Source: Fusarium oxysporum f. sp. lycopersici 4287
Taxonomy: Eukaryota > Ascomycota > Sordariomycetes > Hypocreales > Nectriaceae
NCBI RefSeq assembly: GCF_000149955.1
Contig: NC_030996.1
Location: 204,039 to 268,038, forward strand
Direction of reading: 5' to 3'
DNA length: 64,000 bases
A program made the position numbers and the translations under genes. Every line of letters starts with the position of its first letter. Within the stretch, counting starts at the first letter, position 1. Under the pieces are notes generated by a model that searched no databases, had not been told where the DNA came from, and saw only the letters and a program-made list of their open reading frames with translations. Of the stretch, positions 41,693-52,455 are shown piece by piece.

Positions 41693-43342
41693 TCATGCAG
41701 AGTCCTTGATGTCCTGCATTCCTTCTCGATCATTCTTCTCAGCCATCAACTTATGATAGAACCGATCCAATTTCTCCCATACAGGTTCATCCCTCCTATA
41801 CGTGTCCCTCAAAGCAACAACATATTCCACTTCCACATTCCTGCGAGTTGCATTCTCAGCCAGAAAGCTAACTATCCCGAACCCCTGCTCAATCTCACAC
41901 GCCTTGCTCAACGCCGAGTATTGACCGTCTCTCGAGTCTATTCGAGCCCCTCCATCGAGAAGCAGACACACAGACTCTTTGCGCGACTCAACTTCGTCTC
42001 TCATCTCTCGAAGAGATATGCCCTCTTCCATGGCATCCACCATCATCTCGATAAAGTCTCGGAGAAGATTATCATGGTGATTCTCATAAATAGCTTCACG
42101 AGCCATTGCTCCGGCGTCGAGAAGAACTTGTATGCATCGCGCGTCGGACATTATGAGTGCTGATAACAGCGGTCTTGGCTCGTCGAGGTCTAGGTTCTCT
42201 AGATCGTGGGATCTGCCGAGTTCACGGGGTCTGCCAGGATCGATTCCCTTTTGGATCAGGAGATTCAGTAACTCCAACCCGGCCTCTCTCCTTCTCTCCG
42301 CACGATCCGGCGAACAGTTGGACATGTCTTCTCTATCACGACCTTCAATGCAGTTGTCCAACAGCCGCAGGCACCCATCTTCGACTTGTTGGATCTTCGG
42401 ATCTGCTCCAAGCTGTAGTAGTTTAACAGCAGGTTCAAACTTTCTCCTTCCGATAAGCATATTTAGGGCTGTGCCGCCATACCAATCTCCCCACTGAGAT
42501 TCAGCTTCCGCATCCAGAGGAACACCCCATTGGGCTAACTTCTCAACTATCGCACAGGCTACTTCCTGGTCTTTGCAATGTTTAACCCAATGGAGCGGTG
42601 TCTGACGCGTAGCGTCTCGATCAGTAGGACTGAAACTTTTATGCTGCATGAATGCATCAATTGCAGAAAGAGACCCTTCTGCGATAGCGCAATGAAGCCC
42701 AGAGATGTTTCCCTCATCGGAAATCGCAGAGTAAATGACGTCTCGCTCTAGCAGCAGCTGAAAGATTTCATGGGTGCTGTGGCATATAGCATAGTGTAGT
42801 GGTAGCCAATCATACCTATTGACCACTCTTGCATTCTTTCGACAATTGCAGAGCGTATCTGGCCATACATCCGTACTAGCGCCATTGTCAAGAAGCCATC
42901 GGACAATCTCGAAGCGCTTCTGAAAGATGGCAAGATGCAGTGGAGTTGCGAGCTGCACCCGAATGATTCTCCCGCAAATAGGAATAGAGTGAGGGTCTTC
43001 CTCATAAGGGATGTAGTCGGCAACGTCGTTGATCTTGTTGATATCGGACCCATAAGCAACGGCCAGCTTGATTGTAGAGAGTGAGTCGTGATCGACGGCC
43101 CAATGAAGACATGACCTTGAGGCCTTATCGACGGGACATTGCTTACAATACTGTGGATCGTGTTTGTTGGTCCATGGATAACACGATGGCAGGCCTGTGA
43201 CAGCGGCGTTGCGCTTGTAGAGGGCCGAGTTGAAAATAGCGTGAAACGCGTGGTTAACGCGAGACAGACGCGAGAGGTCTTGAGGCGTGTAGTAAAGCGC
43301 GAGATGTTCGGCCAGTTCAACGGGCAGCGAATGGAAACTCAT
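41693..43342 (-). CDS. F-box and ankyrin-repeat protein
   Basis: One exon of 549 residues. The N-terminus MSFHSLPVELAEHLALYYTP followed by LSRLSRVNHAFHAIF is an F-box. It is followed by ankyrin repeats with clear signatures: LHWAVDHDSLSTIKLAVAYG, TPLHLAIFQKRFEIVRWLLDNGA, LPLHYAICHSTHEIFQLLLE, GLHCAIAEGSLSAIDAF and TPLHWVKHC, and further degenerate repeats to the C-terminus. F-box/ankyrin proteins of ascomycetes are a large, fast-evolving family thought to be SCF-type ubiquitin ligase adaptors. The target is unknown. Confidence 0.9.
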   Translation of the reverse strand: MSFHSLPVELAEHLALYYTPQDLSRLSRVNHAFHAIFNSALYKRNAAVTGLPSCYPWTNKHDPQYCKQCPVDKASRSCLHWAVDHDSLSTIKLAVAYGSDINKINDVADYIPYEEDPHSIPICGRIIRVQLATPLHLAIFQKRFEIVRWLLDNGASTDVWPDTLCNCRKNARVVNRYDWLPLHYAICHSTHEIFQLLLERDVIYSAISDEGNISGLHCAIAEGSLSAIDAFMQHKSFSPTDRDATRQTPLHWVKHCKDQEVACAIVEKLAQWGVPLDAEAESQWGDWYGGTALNMLIGRRKFEPAVKLLQLGADPKIQQVEDGCLRLLDNCIEGRDREDMSNCSPDRAERRREAGLELLNLLIQKGIDPGRPRELGRSHDLENLDLDEPRPLLSALIMSDARCIQVLLDAGAMAREAIYENHHDNLLRDFIEMMVDAMEEGISLREMRDEVESRKESVCLLLDGGARIDSRDGQYSALSKACEIEQGFGIVSFLAENATRRNVEVEYVVALRDTYRRDEPVWEKLDRFYHKLMAEKNDREGMQDIKDSA

Positions 43343-43704
43343 ATTGCCGACCTTGACGCTTGAGTGAGTTTAGTAGAGCAAGGCGTTTCTCCGTCTCAAG
43401 TCAATCAGTTTTGTGGGACGACGAAATGAGAATATTCTTAGGCAGCAGCCCCGCCTTATATATAACTTTGGCATTTTGGTCATGCTTACGCCCCTAGATA
43501 GAAGGGATTTCTAGTTCTTCAATAAGCACGTATGGCCTCTTGAGAACGTGCGTCTGAATTCCAAACGTAACATAAAACAAGAAAAATGATAGTCCATCAA
43601 GACCAGGTCTTAGGAAATAAGAAACCCATCTACTTCCTACTTATATCTCTCGACCGTCCCGCAACGATAAACCAAGATTGAAGAACCTTGAAGAAGACAG
43701 GCAG
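43343..43704. other. Intergenic region
   Basis: 362 bp between two minus-strand genes. It should contain the promoter of the F-box/ankyrin gene; no distinct site is seen. Confidence 0.5.
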
Positions 43705-44448
43705 CTACTCTACAGAGAACACTCCGTACGCAGCCTCTCTCCACTTACTCATGGTTCGTAACTCCGATTCACTTCCATACAACACAGTCATGAAAACCCT
43801 ATCGGAAACAAGATCGGGCTCTGAATGCACAGGGCTATCATCCCTTCCCCAGCTAAACCGAACGACTTGACCATGTCCAACCTGAACTCTAGGAGTGTCT
43901 TTGAATACATTGCCAAGCGACTCCCGCAATAGATCATCTGCTTCGTACATCTCGTCTTCGGAGGGCTCAGGGCCATCGGTTTTGTTTCGCCACCAGTAAT
44001 ACCGCGCTTCCACTTCATGCTGCCTGGTGAAGACATGTTCATCCGGCTGCAGCATGAGCGTAGATGGCCCGAGTAACGTGAGCGCATACTTGCTTCTCAC
44101 AACATCTTCGCGTCCTTGGTCGTACTCAAACATAGGGCCATCTTGATGCCACCTCGGGATTTTGAATGCGGTACAAGGTTTTGTGATGCGTATGGTAAGC
44201 CAGCATGCTGTTTTCTCTTCTGTAAGGCCAGAACAGTCGTTTTGAGTAGACTTTAGGAACGCCTTTATGCTGGGTTCCAATTCCTGCTCTACTGCGTCGG
44301 TATTGCGAGCGAGGAATTTTGACGCCTCGGTATGAAGTGAAGCGTCAACAGGGCCGTAGTAATTGAGTGTTGACTCTTGTTTCGTAGACGTGATGCGGGG
44401 AATGTCGATAGACTCCGGAAGAATCGCGCATGGTGATTGATCCGACAT
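43705..44448 (-). CDS. Conserved-looking protein with 2OG-Fe(II) oxygenase-like residues
   Basis: One exon of 247 residues, no signal peptide. I do not recognise the family by name. However, H101-Q-D103 in FKIPRWHQDGPMF and H208 in DDSPVHSEPDLVSDRVFM, with R217 a few residues later, have the spacing of the iron-binding H-x-D...H triad and the 2-oxoglutarate arginine of a double-stranded beta-helix dioxygenase. G-H-G-Q-V-V-R-F-S-W before H208 would be the strand that precedes the second histidine. An enzymatic role is therefore plausible but unproven. It shares a 396-bp promoter with the divergent secreted protein gene. Confidence 0.75.
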   Translation of the reverse strand: MSDQSPCAILPESIDIPRITSTKQESTLNYYGPVDASLHTEASKFLARNTDAVEQELEPSIKAFLKSTQNDCSGLTEEKTACWLTIRITKPCTAFKIPRWHQDGPMFEYDQGREDVVRSKYALTLLGPSTLMLQPDEHVFTRQHEVEARYYWWRNKTDGPEPSEDEMYEADDLLRESLGNVFKDTPRVQVGHGQVVRFSWGRDDSPVHSEPDLVSDRVFMTVLYGSESELRTMSKWREAAYGVFSVE

Positions 44449-44844
44449 GTTGAGATTTGAGATGAGGTTGTGCGGGACGATGGCTGAACTGTTCGAGTTT
44501 TCTGCCTTTGGTGATTAAAGTACCAGATTATTCCATGACTCAGACCCCCGTGCATGGGCACTACTGCCTAATATTAGTGCTACCATAGACTGCGTGCATT
44601 GATCTTACGCTTATCGTGAGCTGTGCCACGTCAAGTCAAGCTAAGCGCCGTGTCAGCCTTATCAGAGTAAAATCAATAACCCGCTCCGAGCCAACAGTAG
44701 CTAATCCTACAGCAAGTTATTGGCTCAGACGTTTAACCGGTAATTTCTCCAACAGGAAATGACCGAGCTCTGTTGCGATAAATATTCCCACCCAGCCTTG
44801 TCAGCCTGTCACCGTTTCACATCACAATCTCACCGCCAACAACA
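44449..44844. promoter_or_regulatory. Divergent promoter
   Basis: 396-bp spacer between the oxygenase-like gene (minus) and the secreted protein gene (plus). GATAAATATTCC at 44778-44789 lies 56-67 bp upstream of the plus-strand start and could act as a TATA region. No named site is evident. Confidence 0.4.
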
Positions 44845-45681
44845 ATGAAGCCAACCAACGCGATCCTCTCTGTGCTCGCCTCGCAGGCGACGGCGCAGCT
44901 CATCGACATTCAGATAGGCAACACCGCCAGACTCGACATAATGCGCCAAGCAGCTGAAGCCCAAGTCAACGGCAATACGGCCAAAGCCCATGAATTAATG
45001 GATCAAATCCGCATCGCAGATGCTGCGCACGAAAAGTCTCTCTGGAAGACAGATTGTCGCGTCAGCTCTCAGTTCGAAGCTGAGATCTACACCGTTCAAG
45101 ATCCCTCGCGCGCACCTAAGGAAATCGCATGGGCGATGAACTTCCTCGATAATCACTGGAAGACAGACGACGGTCGTGATCTTCCGTACCCTGGGGATTT
45201 TGATCGCTTCATGCATCCCGATGGATTCAGAGTTATGCGGACTGATTATAAGAATCTTCCTTGGGCGGTACGTAAGTATCATGAGGAGCTTGTCAAGGAG
45301 GGTAAGCAGATGGAGCGCAAGTTCATCGCTGAGATTGATGGGAGTGCCTTCTTTGCGCCGGGTGTTGTTACGTGGTTGGCGCCTTTGTTTGCGGGGAGTA
45401 GGGTTGAGCCTGGCAAGGATGCTTGTGAGGGTAAGTGACTTTGACGCGTGAAGAGGTTTGAACTAACGGGAGTAGATGATCTTGTTGACTTTAGCAACTG
45501 GGATAAGAAGAAGCAGGCGGGTGATGGTGTCAGGTATACCTTTGGGTATGGCGGTAAGGTCCAGATTGGAGATCATATCACGGTTGAGTTGCACGCTCAG
45601 AGGTCTTCTAAAGAAGGTGCTAAGAAGGAAGCCGAGGAGACTCGAGGAGATGAGGAGACTGAGGGAACCGAGGAGCTGTAG
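44845..45681 (+). CDS. Secreted protein of unknown family
   Basis: Two exons (44845-45430 and 45476-45681; intron 45 nt) give 263 residues. A signal-like N-terminus (MKPTNAILSVLASQATAQLI) is followed by a helical segment, DFDRFMHPDGFRVMRTDYKNLPW, then FIAEIDGSAFFAPGVVTWLAP. The last 30 residues are very rich in Glu/Lys/Arg/Thr (KKEAEETRGDEETEGTEEL), which suggests an acidic disordered tail. The only cysteines seen are one in CRVSS and one in DACED. I recognise no domain. The signal peptide is weak at the cleavage site, so the extracellular location is likely but not certain. Confidence 0.75.
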
Positions 45682-45857
45682 ATTGAGAGCGCGCTGTAAT
45701 TGCATGCGGCTTCTTGTCACTGGGATGGACTGTTCTCAGTTTATGTATTTGTCTTGATGTTTTAACGATATGAAGTAATGAATTTCTGTTTGTTAATGAT
45801 CAGAAGTAAGAATCGTCTATCCATGCCTGAAAGTTCCCTCAGAGCATGCCAGCGAAC

Positions 45858-47842
45858 TCACAACTTTGCTCCTCTCGATTTTCTAGCCTCCTTCTCCCTA
45901 TCCCTCAGCTTGCGTCTCAAGATCTTCCCAGTCGGACTTTTCGGTATCGCATCGATGAACTCGACTCCGCCCTTCAGCCACTTATACCTAGCTTTGTGCT
46001 CCTCAACATAGCGCTGCATATCCCGCGCCAGCTCCTCATCAGACTGATATGCATGGTTTGCTTTGACTACGAATGCTTTTGGAACCTCTCCAGCCCTTGC
46101 ATCGGGAATCTGAATGACTGCGCAGTCGCTCACAGCGGAATGGGTGAGAAGGTGTGACTCGAGCTCTGCAGGCGCGACTTGATGGCCCTATTCATATGGT
46201 CATCAGTGAGGCGAGAAAAGTTGGAGATGATACTTGTTGCTAACCTTGACTTTGATGAGCTCCTTGACTCGATCAACAACGACAAAATGTTCGTTCCCAC
46301 TCTCAGCCATGCGAACTAGCACCTCATCACCCGTTCGAATCCAGCGGCCGTTACCATCTTCGAAGAAGGTCTCAGCAGTAGCCTTTGGGTTGTTGAAATA
46401 ACCAAGAGAAACAGTTGGGCTTTGGATCAGCAGTTCACCTGGCTTCTCGTATTCAGTGATCTCTCGTCCATCAGGGTCAACGATCCTGGCCTTGCTTGCA
46501 GGAAGCAATGATCCCGTTGTGCCGACTTGTGTATCATGCTCGCTGCTTTGTATGAAGACGGTAGCAGTCTCGGTCATACCTAGTACCAGTTAATGACAGA
46601 CAAAATACCGTGGTACTCATCGGCCTACCGTAACCTTGTCCAAGACGCCACTTCGGATAGACACTCAACAGATCATCCACAGTTTCTTTTCCAAGCGGTG
46701 CAGCACCGGTATACACAAACCTGACACTGCTCAAATCATACTTGCTACATAGCTCCCTCCTATCTAGCATCTGAATCACAATGGGGGGGACAATTGGGAG
46801 CTGCTGTATCTTGAAGCGACTGACCGCAGCTAGAAAGGGCTCGAATTCGAAGCGAGGCATAACAATAATCTCGTCGCCGCGGTAGGTCCCCAAGTGAGTG
46901 ATAAGCATCAGCCCAAAGACATGACTGAATGGCAACACTCCCAGCATCACTTGTGTATCAATGCCGTCGGCTTTTCGGGAGACCGAGTCAAATGTGCATG
47001 TCTGAATGATGCCTGATATGATGTTGTAGTGCGAGAGCATGACGGGTTTCTTCCTAACAGTTAGCGAAAGATAAAACGCGCTGACTGATGACTTACTGGC
47101 AAGCCGGATGTTCCGCTCGAATACAGGAGGTAGGCTGTTTGTCGAGCGCCTTGTCCCTTCGTCCACCGCAGCGACGGCAACGCAGGTAGTTTCTCTCCGT
47201 CTTGAATGAGGTCGTCGATTGTCTTGTAACCGTGCCTACTCGTGTCGCCGGGCACTGGAAGCAGAAACACATTTTGTCGCGATATACCCACTACCTCTGT
47301 AGCTTTGAGCGCAGTATCCAGAAGGGGCGCACAAGTAAAAATTGCTTTTGCGCGTGAGGCGCGGAGCTGGTGCTCCAACTCAGATGCCGACAGGGCTGCG
47401 CTGCTCAGACTGGCGATGCCATTTAGACGATGGATGGAATGCGTGAGGGGGATATAGTCAATCTATCTCAAGATCAGCCCAAATGATTCAGCCATTTGTG
47501 AATCAGTCTACTTGCGGTGTTGAGAGAGAATATGACGCAGACACGATCCCATTCCGACCCGGATTGTGAGTCAAGTTGAAGGGCTTTGCCGATGCCCCGC
47601 GCAAGGAGGTCCTCTCTGCGGATAACCTCTTCAGCTGTACGCGTCTTTCCAGTCAATCCACACGTGTATGGATGTCGCGCTTTCGCAATGGGATACTGGC
47701 CATACTCTTCCGAGCTCATGAACTCGGCAACAATGATGGAATCCGGAGGGTCTGGACGAGATTAGCGACCTGGCCGGAACAATGCATTTTTGTAGGTACC
47801 TATCGGCAGTTTTGGTACCCATGATGGTGGGTAAAAGACCAT
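45858..47842 (-). CDS. Peroxisomal acyl/4-coumarate-CoA ligase-like AMP-binding enzyme
   Basis: Six exons (47800-47842, 47516-47751, 47097-47462, 46629-47049, 46245-46579, 45858-46187) give 576 residues. ANL-superfamily motifs are complete: YLLYSSGTSGLPKPVMLSHYN (split by an intron at P|K), GVLPFSHVFGLM, LGQGYGMTETATVF, GELLIQSPTVSLGYF, WIRTGDEVLV and PKSPTGKILRRKL with the catalytic lysine. The enzyme forms an acyl-adenylate and then a CoA thioester; aryl or medium-chain acids are likely. The C-terminal A-K-L is a PTS1 signal, so peroxisomal import is expected. The second intron (47463-47515) begins with GCAAGT, a GC-AG intron; all other introns are GT-AG. The 43-nt first exon (MVFYPPSWVPKLPI) is inferred from frame and similarity. 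Confidence 0.88.
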
Positions 47843-48257
47843 TGTGGCAGAGAAAGTTGAGCGCTCCAGTTAGGGCGATCTGGTGATGGTGCGAGTTAGA
47901 TTGATCTGATAAGATCTTGGTGTCCACGTTTCTCCCGCCTTGCGCCCTTTTTGATGCGACCCCGCATCTGATGCGATTGCTTGGCGATCGGCGGGTATTG
48001 CCGAAGGCTTATCGGGGATTTGTATGATTCGGCAAAGATGCAATTGCCTGTAAACCTTGAGCCGCAGCTCGCGACATGCAGTTGTAAGCTGAAGACCAAT
48101 TGAGATCACCAAGATGGGCAGGTTCATGAAATGGTGTGTAACAGATTATTTAGTCTATACTGATATATATTCTTCTAATCCACCCTCTAATTATTAACAT
48201 TACTATCGCTCGTCCTCCAAATCATATCCTCCATCTAAATCGTAATCTCATAACCGC
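47843..48257. other. Intergenic region
   Basis: 415 bp between two minus-strand genes, containing the promoter of the CoA ligase gene and the 3' side of the small secreted protein gene. Nothing specific is seen. Confidence 0.5.
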
Positions 48258-48695
48258 TTAAGGGAGAGCAGCGGGGGAGTAGCTCTGGTCAGGCTTGACA
48301 ACCTTGCCCCCAGCGAGCTGCTTATCAGTGTAGCTAGGGTAGATGATCTGCTTCTTGCTGCTGACGACTGAGAGGGTGGTGAAGCCCTTGTCGGCGCCGA
48401 ACTGGCCGCTCCAGCCAGAGGTGATGGTGAAGGTGCCGCACTTGGCAGGGCCGCCGTTGGCCTTGGAGGCAGGCTTGCCCTTGACGACGTACTTGCAGGC
48501 GGTGGCGGCACCGCTGCCGGTGTTGATCTTGAAGTTCCAAGTGCAGGTGGTATCAGCCTTGTCGCATGAGCGGGAGAGAGACTGGATTGTCCACTGGGGA
48601 GAGGCGGCCATCATGGAGACGGAGTCGGCGGGGGCAGGGGCTGCGACGGCGCCGGTGGCGGAGACGAGAGCGATGAGAGCGGCGGTGAACTTCAT
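48258..48695 (-). CDS. Small secreted protein, AA1/PevD1-like beta-barrel candidate
   Basis: One exon of 145 residues. Signal peptide MKFTAALIALVSATGAVA, then APAPADSVSMMAASPQWTIQ. The mature part is beta-rich with four cysteines (SRSCDKADTTC, ACKYVV, AKCGTF), consistent with two disulfides, and ends QLAGGKVVKPDQSYSP. The layout (about 120 mature residues, W-T-I-Q-S start, two disulfides, terminal PDQSY) resembles the Alt a 1 / PevD1-Hrip1 class of fungal secreted elicitors. That assignment is by pattern only. Codon use is strongly biased to C- and G-ending codons, as in highly expressed genes, which also leaves long antisense frames open. Confidence 0.8.
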   Translation of the reverse strand: MKFTAALIALVSATGAVAAPAPADSVSMMAASPQWTIQSLSRSCDKADTTCTWNFKINTGSGAATACKYVVKGKPASKANGGPAKCGTFTITSGWSGQFGADKGFTTLSVVSSKKQIIYPSYTDKQLAGGKVVKPDQSYSPAALP

Positions 48696-50447
48696 TTTGA
48701 TGGTTGAAAGTGGAAGAGATGTAGGTGAGAAGGGTTGTTTGTGTGAAGAGTTGGTGGTTGTGAGTGAAGAGTGCTTGTAGAGAAGATGATATGATTGATG
48801 ATGAGAATGCTAATAATCGCAGGTTGATCAGTGAGTCTTTATAGATCTTGCAAAGGTATTAATAGACTCATGACTTCATATCTCTCGGCTCATCGGCTCC
48901 ATAGTGTTGAGCTCTGATGTCGCTCTAGCCGATACTACAGTTGATCAGTTGGTGGTAACGTTTGATCCAGGCTTAGACCCAGCCTCACATTCTAGAACCC
49001 ATTTCCATGGTATGACAGAATAGACCAGACATTTCTCTCACTGACCCCATCTGCCGATTTCCCGTCTTTTTGTCCGGCCAGCGCCTTCGAGACCTGGGGA
49101 ACCCCGAGAGCTACGGCTGAGCTTTAACCGGTACAAGTTTAGCGGGACGCCTTTTCAGCGAATCAGGGCGTGATTTATTCTTAGATTCTGTACCCCTGCG
49201 CGTTTGGTGCCAGAAGCAGTTACGAGCTTCTGGCAATACGAGCGGATCAGCAGGAACTATTGTTTGTCCCTTGCCCTTGCATTTCAACTCAATGCGAAGT
49301 TGTCTTAGGAGACCTCGTAAAGCAGAGTCGGTGAAGGTCATATTCGTGTTTATTGTTGAGGTAATCTTAGCGATGCGAGGCCAAAGCTCGACACACGTGC
49401 GTTGCTTCGGCACTGGAGCTTTGTGATGATGTAATTGCGATCGCTGCTGGAGACTGAGAATCATGGAAGATCATCGTCTAATGATTGTATTCTCAATTGA
49501 CGATCAACAACAGATCGAGATTGAGGCTTTGATCTTCCATTCGGTCAAGGCATTGCCCAGAATGACGAGAATTATTTGTGAAAATTCTGCTGGAAGTAAT
49601 GATTGAGCTTCCGCCCGTGATATTGGTATGCATGATAACTCTAACTTCTAGCTTAAGAGCGTAAATTTCCGCTGCGTGACATCCTCTCCCAAATGCGGCA
49701 ATCAGCGGCGTTACACGATTAACACTGCATCCAAATATCTCGAGACTCATAAGCCTCTTACCATGTGTTTAATTATTATCTAAAATGGTAAAGCATTGTG
49801 TTACAGACGTAGAAGGATCTTTTGTAGGAGAAGATAGCATAGAAATCAGGGAAAAGTGCGGTTGAAGGGATATTTGCTTGCTGTAGGGTAGCGACTTCAT
49901 TTGCCCTCGCTGGCATTCCAGACAACGAAGCTGACTTTGTGGCTTTCCGGGCGCCACTCTGTAAAGCAAGAATGCAATACTACGTAGCAAGTTAACTTGC
50001 AAAGCCTCCATTTATTTATAGAGCGATTAAGTTGTGGCGTCTCTTAATTCATTCCGGCCATGAGATGTCGACGGTGAATCCGTTCCAAGTGGACGATGCT
50101 CATGAGTCAGCATGGTCGCAGAATAGCGCAACATCGTTACACTTGTCAAGGGGCTCAGATCAGTTCTTTTATAAGAGACTCTTGCATATTGATTGACATT
50201 GATCCGTACGGGAGGCACGGTTGGTTATTTGGTAGCAGCTATGGACGGATGTCTCCGGACTGACGGGATCAGTTAGCCACACTGATGCGGCCGCATTTTC
50301 CGCACTCATCTCCGCCTTTCAAGTCCGACAGCGGTAAAAGCACGGAGTTAGGCAGTATGTACGTCGACTCGCATATCTTTAACGTGCGGCTGACATCTGC
50401 GTCTCCACCAATTGATTGAATGAATAATACACAACGAAAATCGAGAA
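48696..50447. other. Intergenic region with doubtful frames and a regulator promoter
   Basis: About 1.75 kb. Two minus-strand frames (49111-49464, 117 codons; 49493-49750, 85 codons) have no recognisable motif and are not called. The last 180 bp hold a perfect CGG-CCG palindrome (50285-50296) upstream of the Zn2Cys6 regulator gene. Confidence 0.45.
50285..50296. promoter_or_regulatory. CGG-CCG palindrome upstream of the Zn2Cys6 gene
   Basis: ATGCGGCCGCAT is a perfect 12-bp palindrome about 150 bp before the regulator start. Its 10-bp core TGCGGCCGCA recurs exactly at 52601-52610 and 52663-52672. An inverted CGG/CCG pair without spacer is a possible Zn2Cys6 dimer site and may mediate autoregulation. 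Confidence 0.5.
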
Positions 50448-52455
50448 ATGGCAAACCGCAGCGAGCAAGCTTGCAAAGCCTGCAAAAAGCAGAAGCGGCG
50501 CTGCGATAAGGCTCTCCCTGAGTGTAGCTTATGCAAGCGGACTCAACGTTTGTGCGAGTATGGCATTGCCGCTGATTTCCAGCCAAGTGCTAGCGATTGG
50601 AACATGATGCAGGCGCGTCTCACTGAGCTTGAGAATCGTCTGGCCAATTCTCCGAGGGCTGCTGAGCAGCACATCTTGAGCCCAATTTCAGGCCCATCGT
50701 CGGGTTCAGTTTTGGAACAAGGCTCAACGTCAGGCGCGACATTCTGCGACTCCATCGATACGCACAGCATCGGGTCGAATAGCGTCAACTCGTCGTCCCA
50801 ATCTATCGGTTTCACGCCTGCTTACTCCACCGTCGAATATCCAGGCCCAACCTCAGTGACACACTTTCCGGCATCTATGTTTCTCGATGTTGACTGCTAT
50901 ATATGGTCTCATGCCAGACTGCCTGTCCCCAGCGGCGTCATTCCTGCGGTATGCTGCCTCCAGTAAACTCCATCGTCGCTTTATCCCTGCCCTGTTATAT
51001 CTGTTGTTCTGCTCTAATCCTTGCTAGCCCGTCCTCGCGCTTCTCAGCCAGGGCAACGTCGTTCTAGATGTATCGCAAAACTACTTTGCGACTGTGCACA
51101 CCTGGTTTCCTATGATATCTAAAAAGAGGATGGATATGGGCCTCCCGGTGCAGAATGCAGGCCCTGATCTAGCGATGCTGTTCCTTGGGATGAAGCTTGT
51201 TACGACTCCTGCTGTCGACATAACCGACTCAGCATTGTATGATACAGCTAAAAGCTCCCTCGCTAGTCTGGAGAGCAACGGCGTCATCTCACTACTTTGT
51301 CTTCAGGCTATGATCCTCGTAGCCTTGTATGAATATTCCCATGCAATCTATCCGGCGGCTTGGATGACGGTTGGGTCGTGCGCGCGCTACTCTGATATCT
51401 TGGGCATCACTCCCGGTGACTATTCTCCATTGGGTCAAGTGGTATGTCTCCTCAATATTTTGCCAGTTGTTTAAAGATCAGCTCAGTGTCGCTTGACCCC
51501 ATTGACAAAGAGAAGGGACGCAATACGCTGACATATCTTTAGACAACATGGACAGAGGCTGAAGAGAGAAGGAGAGTATGGTGGAGTATCTATATCCTCG
51601 ATAAGCTCATGTCACTGGGAAGCAGAAAGCGTTGCTTACTTCCAGATATCCATCCACAGTGTAAACTGCCTGTCGATGACGACGTATGGGTAAGTTAATA
51701 GAACCTCAACACTGTTCACACTATATCAACTGACACGCATCTAGGACCGCGGCGAAGTAAACTTGGCTGTCAGTCACTCAACCTCAATATCATATCAGCT
51801 CCAGCAGTCTCCATTCGCAAGACTATGTCAAGCCTCGATATATCTCGGACGCGCAATAAGCTACGCGCGGGATAATTCAGCCATGACAAGTTCTCGTATT
51901 GAACAAATCATGTCTCTCGCAGGCGAATTGTCGGATTTCGGGGCAATCGTGGATAATGAGACTACGACTCTTAGTCCCGAGAAAAGTGCCATACTTCTCG
52001 CACCGCGATGCATTGCCCGCTCAGCGCTCTTTGTCGCTCTCGACCGTTTCACTTGCCCAGAAAAGATCAGTGCAGAGCCTGGATATGTTGATAGTCCGGG
52101 TGACAAGACACAGAATGAGATCGAGCTTCAGAGGCAATCCATGCATATCATCGAACAGGCTAGCGAACAGCTACACACTCTGGGTATGGAACTGCTACCC
52201 GCATTCAGAACTGACGGAATATCCTCGCTGTCCAAAGTAAGCCCTTTCATGCTGGATTCTATCTACGCAAGTGCAGCGACATTTCACTGGCTTCTTGGTG
52301 AAGGCGGGAATGAAATTTACCGCACGGCTGCTGCTGATTTGGATATGTTTCTGGATACCATGAATTCAAGGTGGCGGCTTGGTAGCACGTACCGCGAGAT
52401 GTTGGCGGTTCACGACGTCACAGCAAGGGTAGAAGCTAGGACGACGTTACAATAG
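50448..52455 (+). CDS. Zn2Cys6 transcription factor with fungal-specific TF domain
   Basis: Four exons (50448-50948, 51028-51441, 51543-51689, 51745-52455; introns 79, 101 and 55 nt) give 590 residues. The zinc cluster uses C9, C12, C19, C26, C29 and C36 (CX2CX6CX6CX2CX6C). A helical stretch (WNMMQARLTELENRLAN) after it may be the dimerisation coiled coil. A Ser-rich linker leads to the fungal-specific transcription factor domain (VHTWFPMISKKRM, ALYEYSHAIYPAAWMTVGSC, EERRRVWWSIYILDKLMSLG). Three identical CGG-CCG palindromes lie in its own promoter and in the promoter of the SDR gene that follows 450 bp downstream, so control of itself and of the SDR is likely. Confidence 0.9.

Noticed and set aside
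49111..49750. Two minus-strand frames of 117 and 85 codons
   Set aside because: No motif or convincing start. They may be remnants but cannot be supported.
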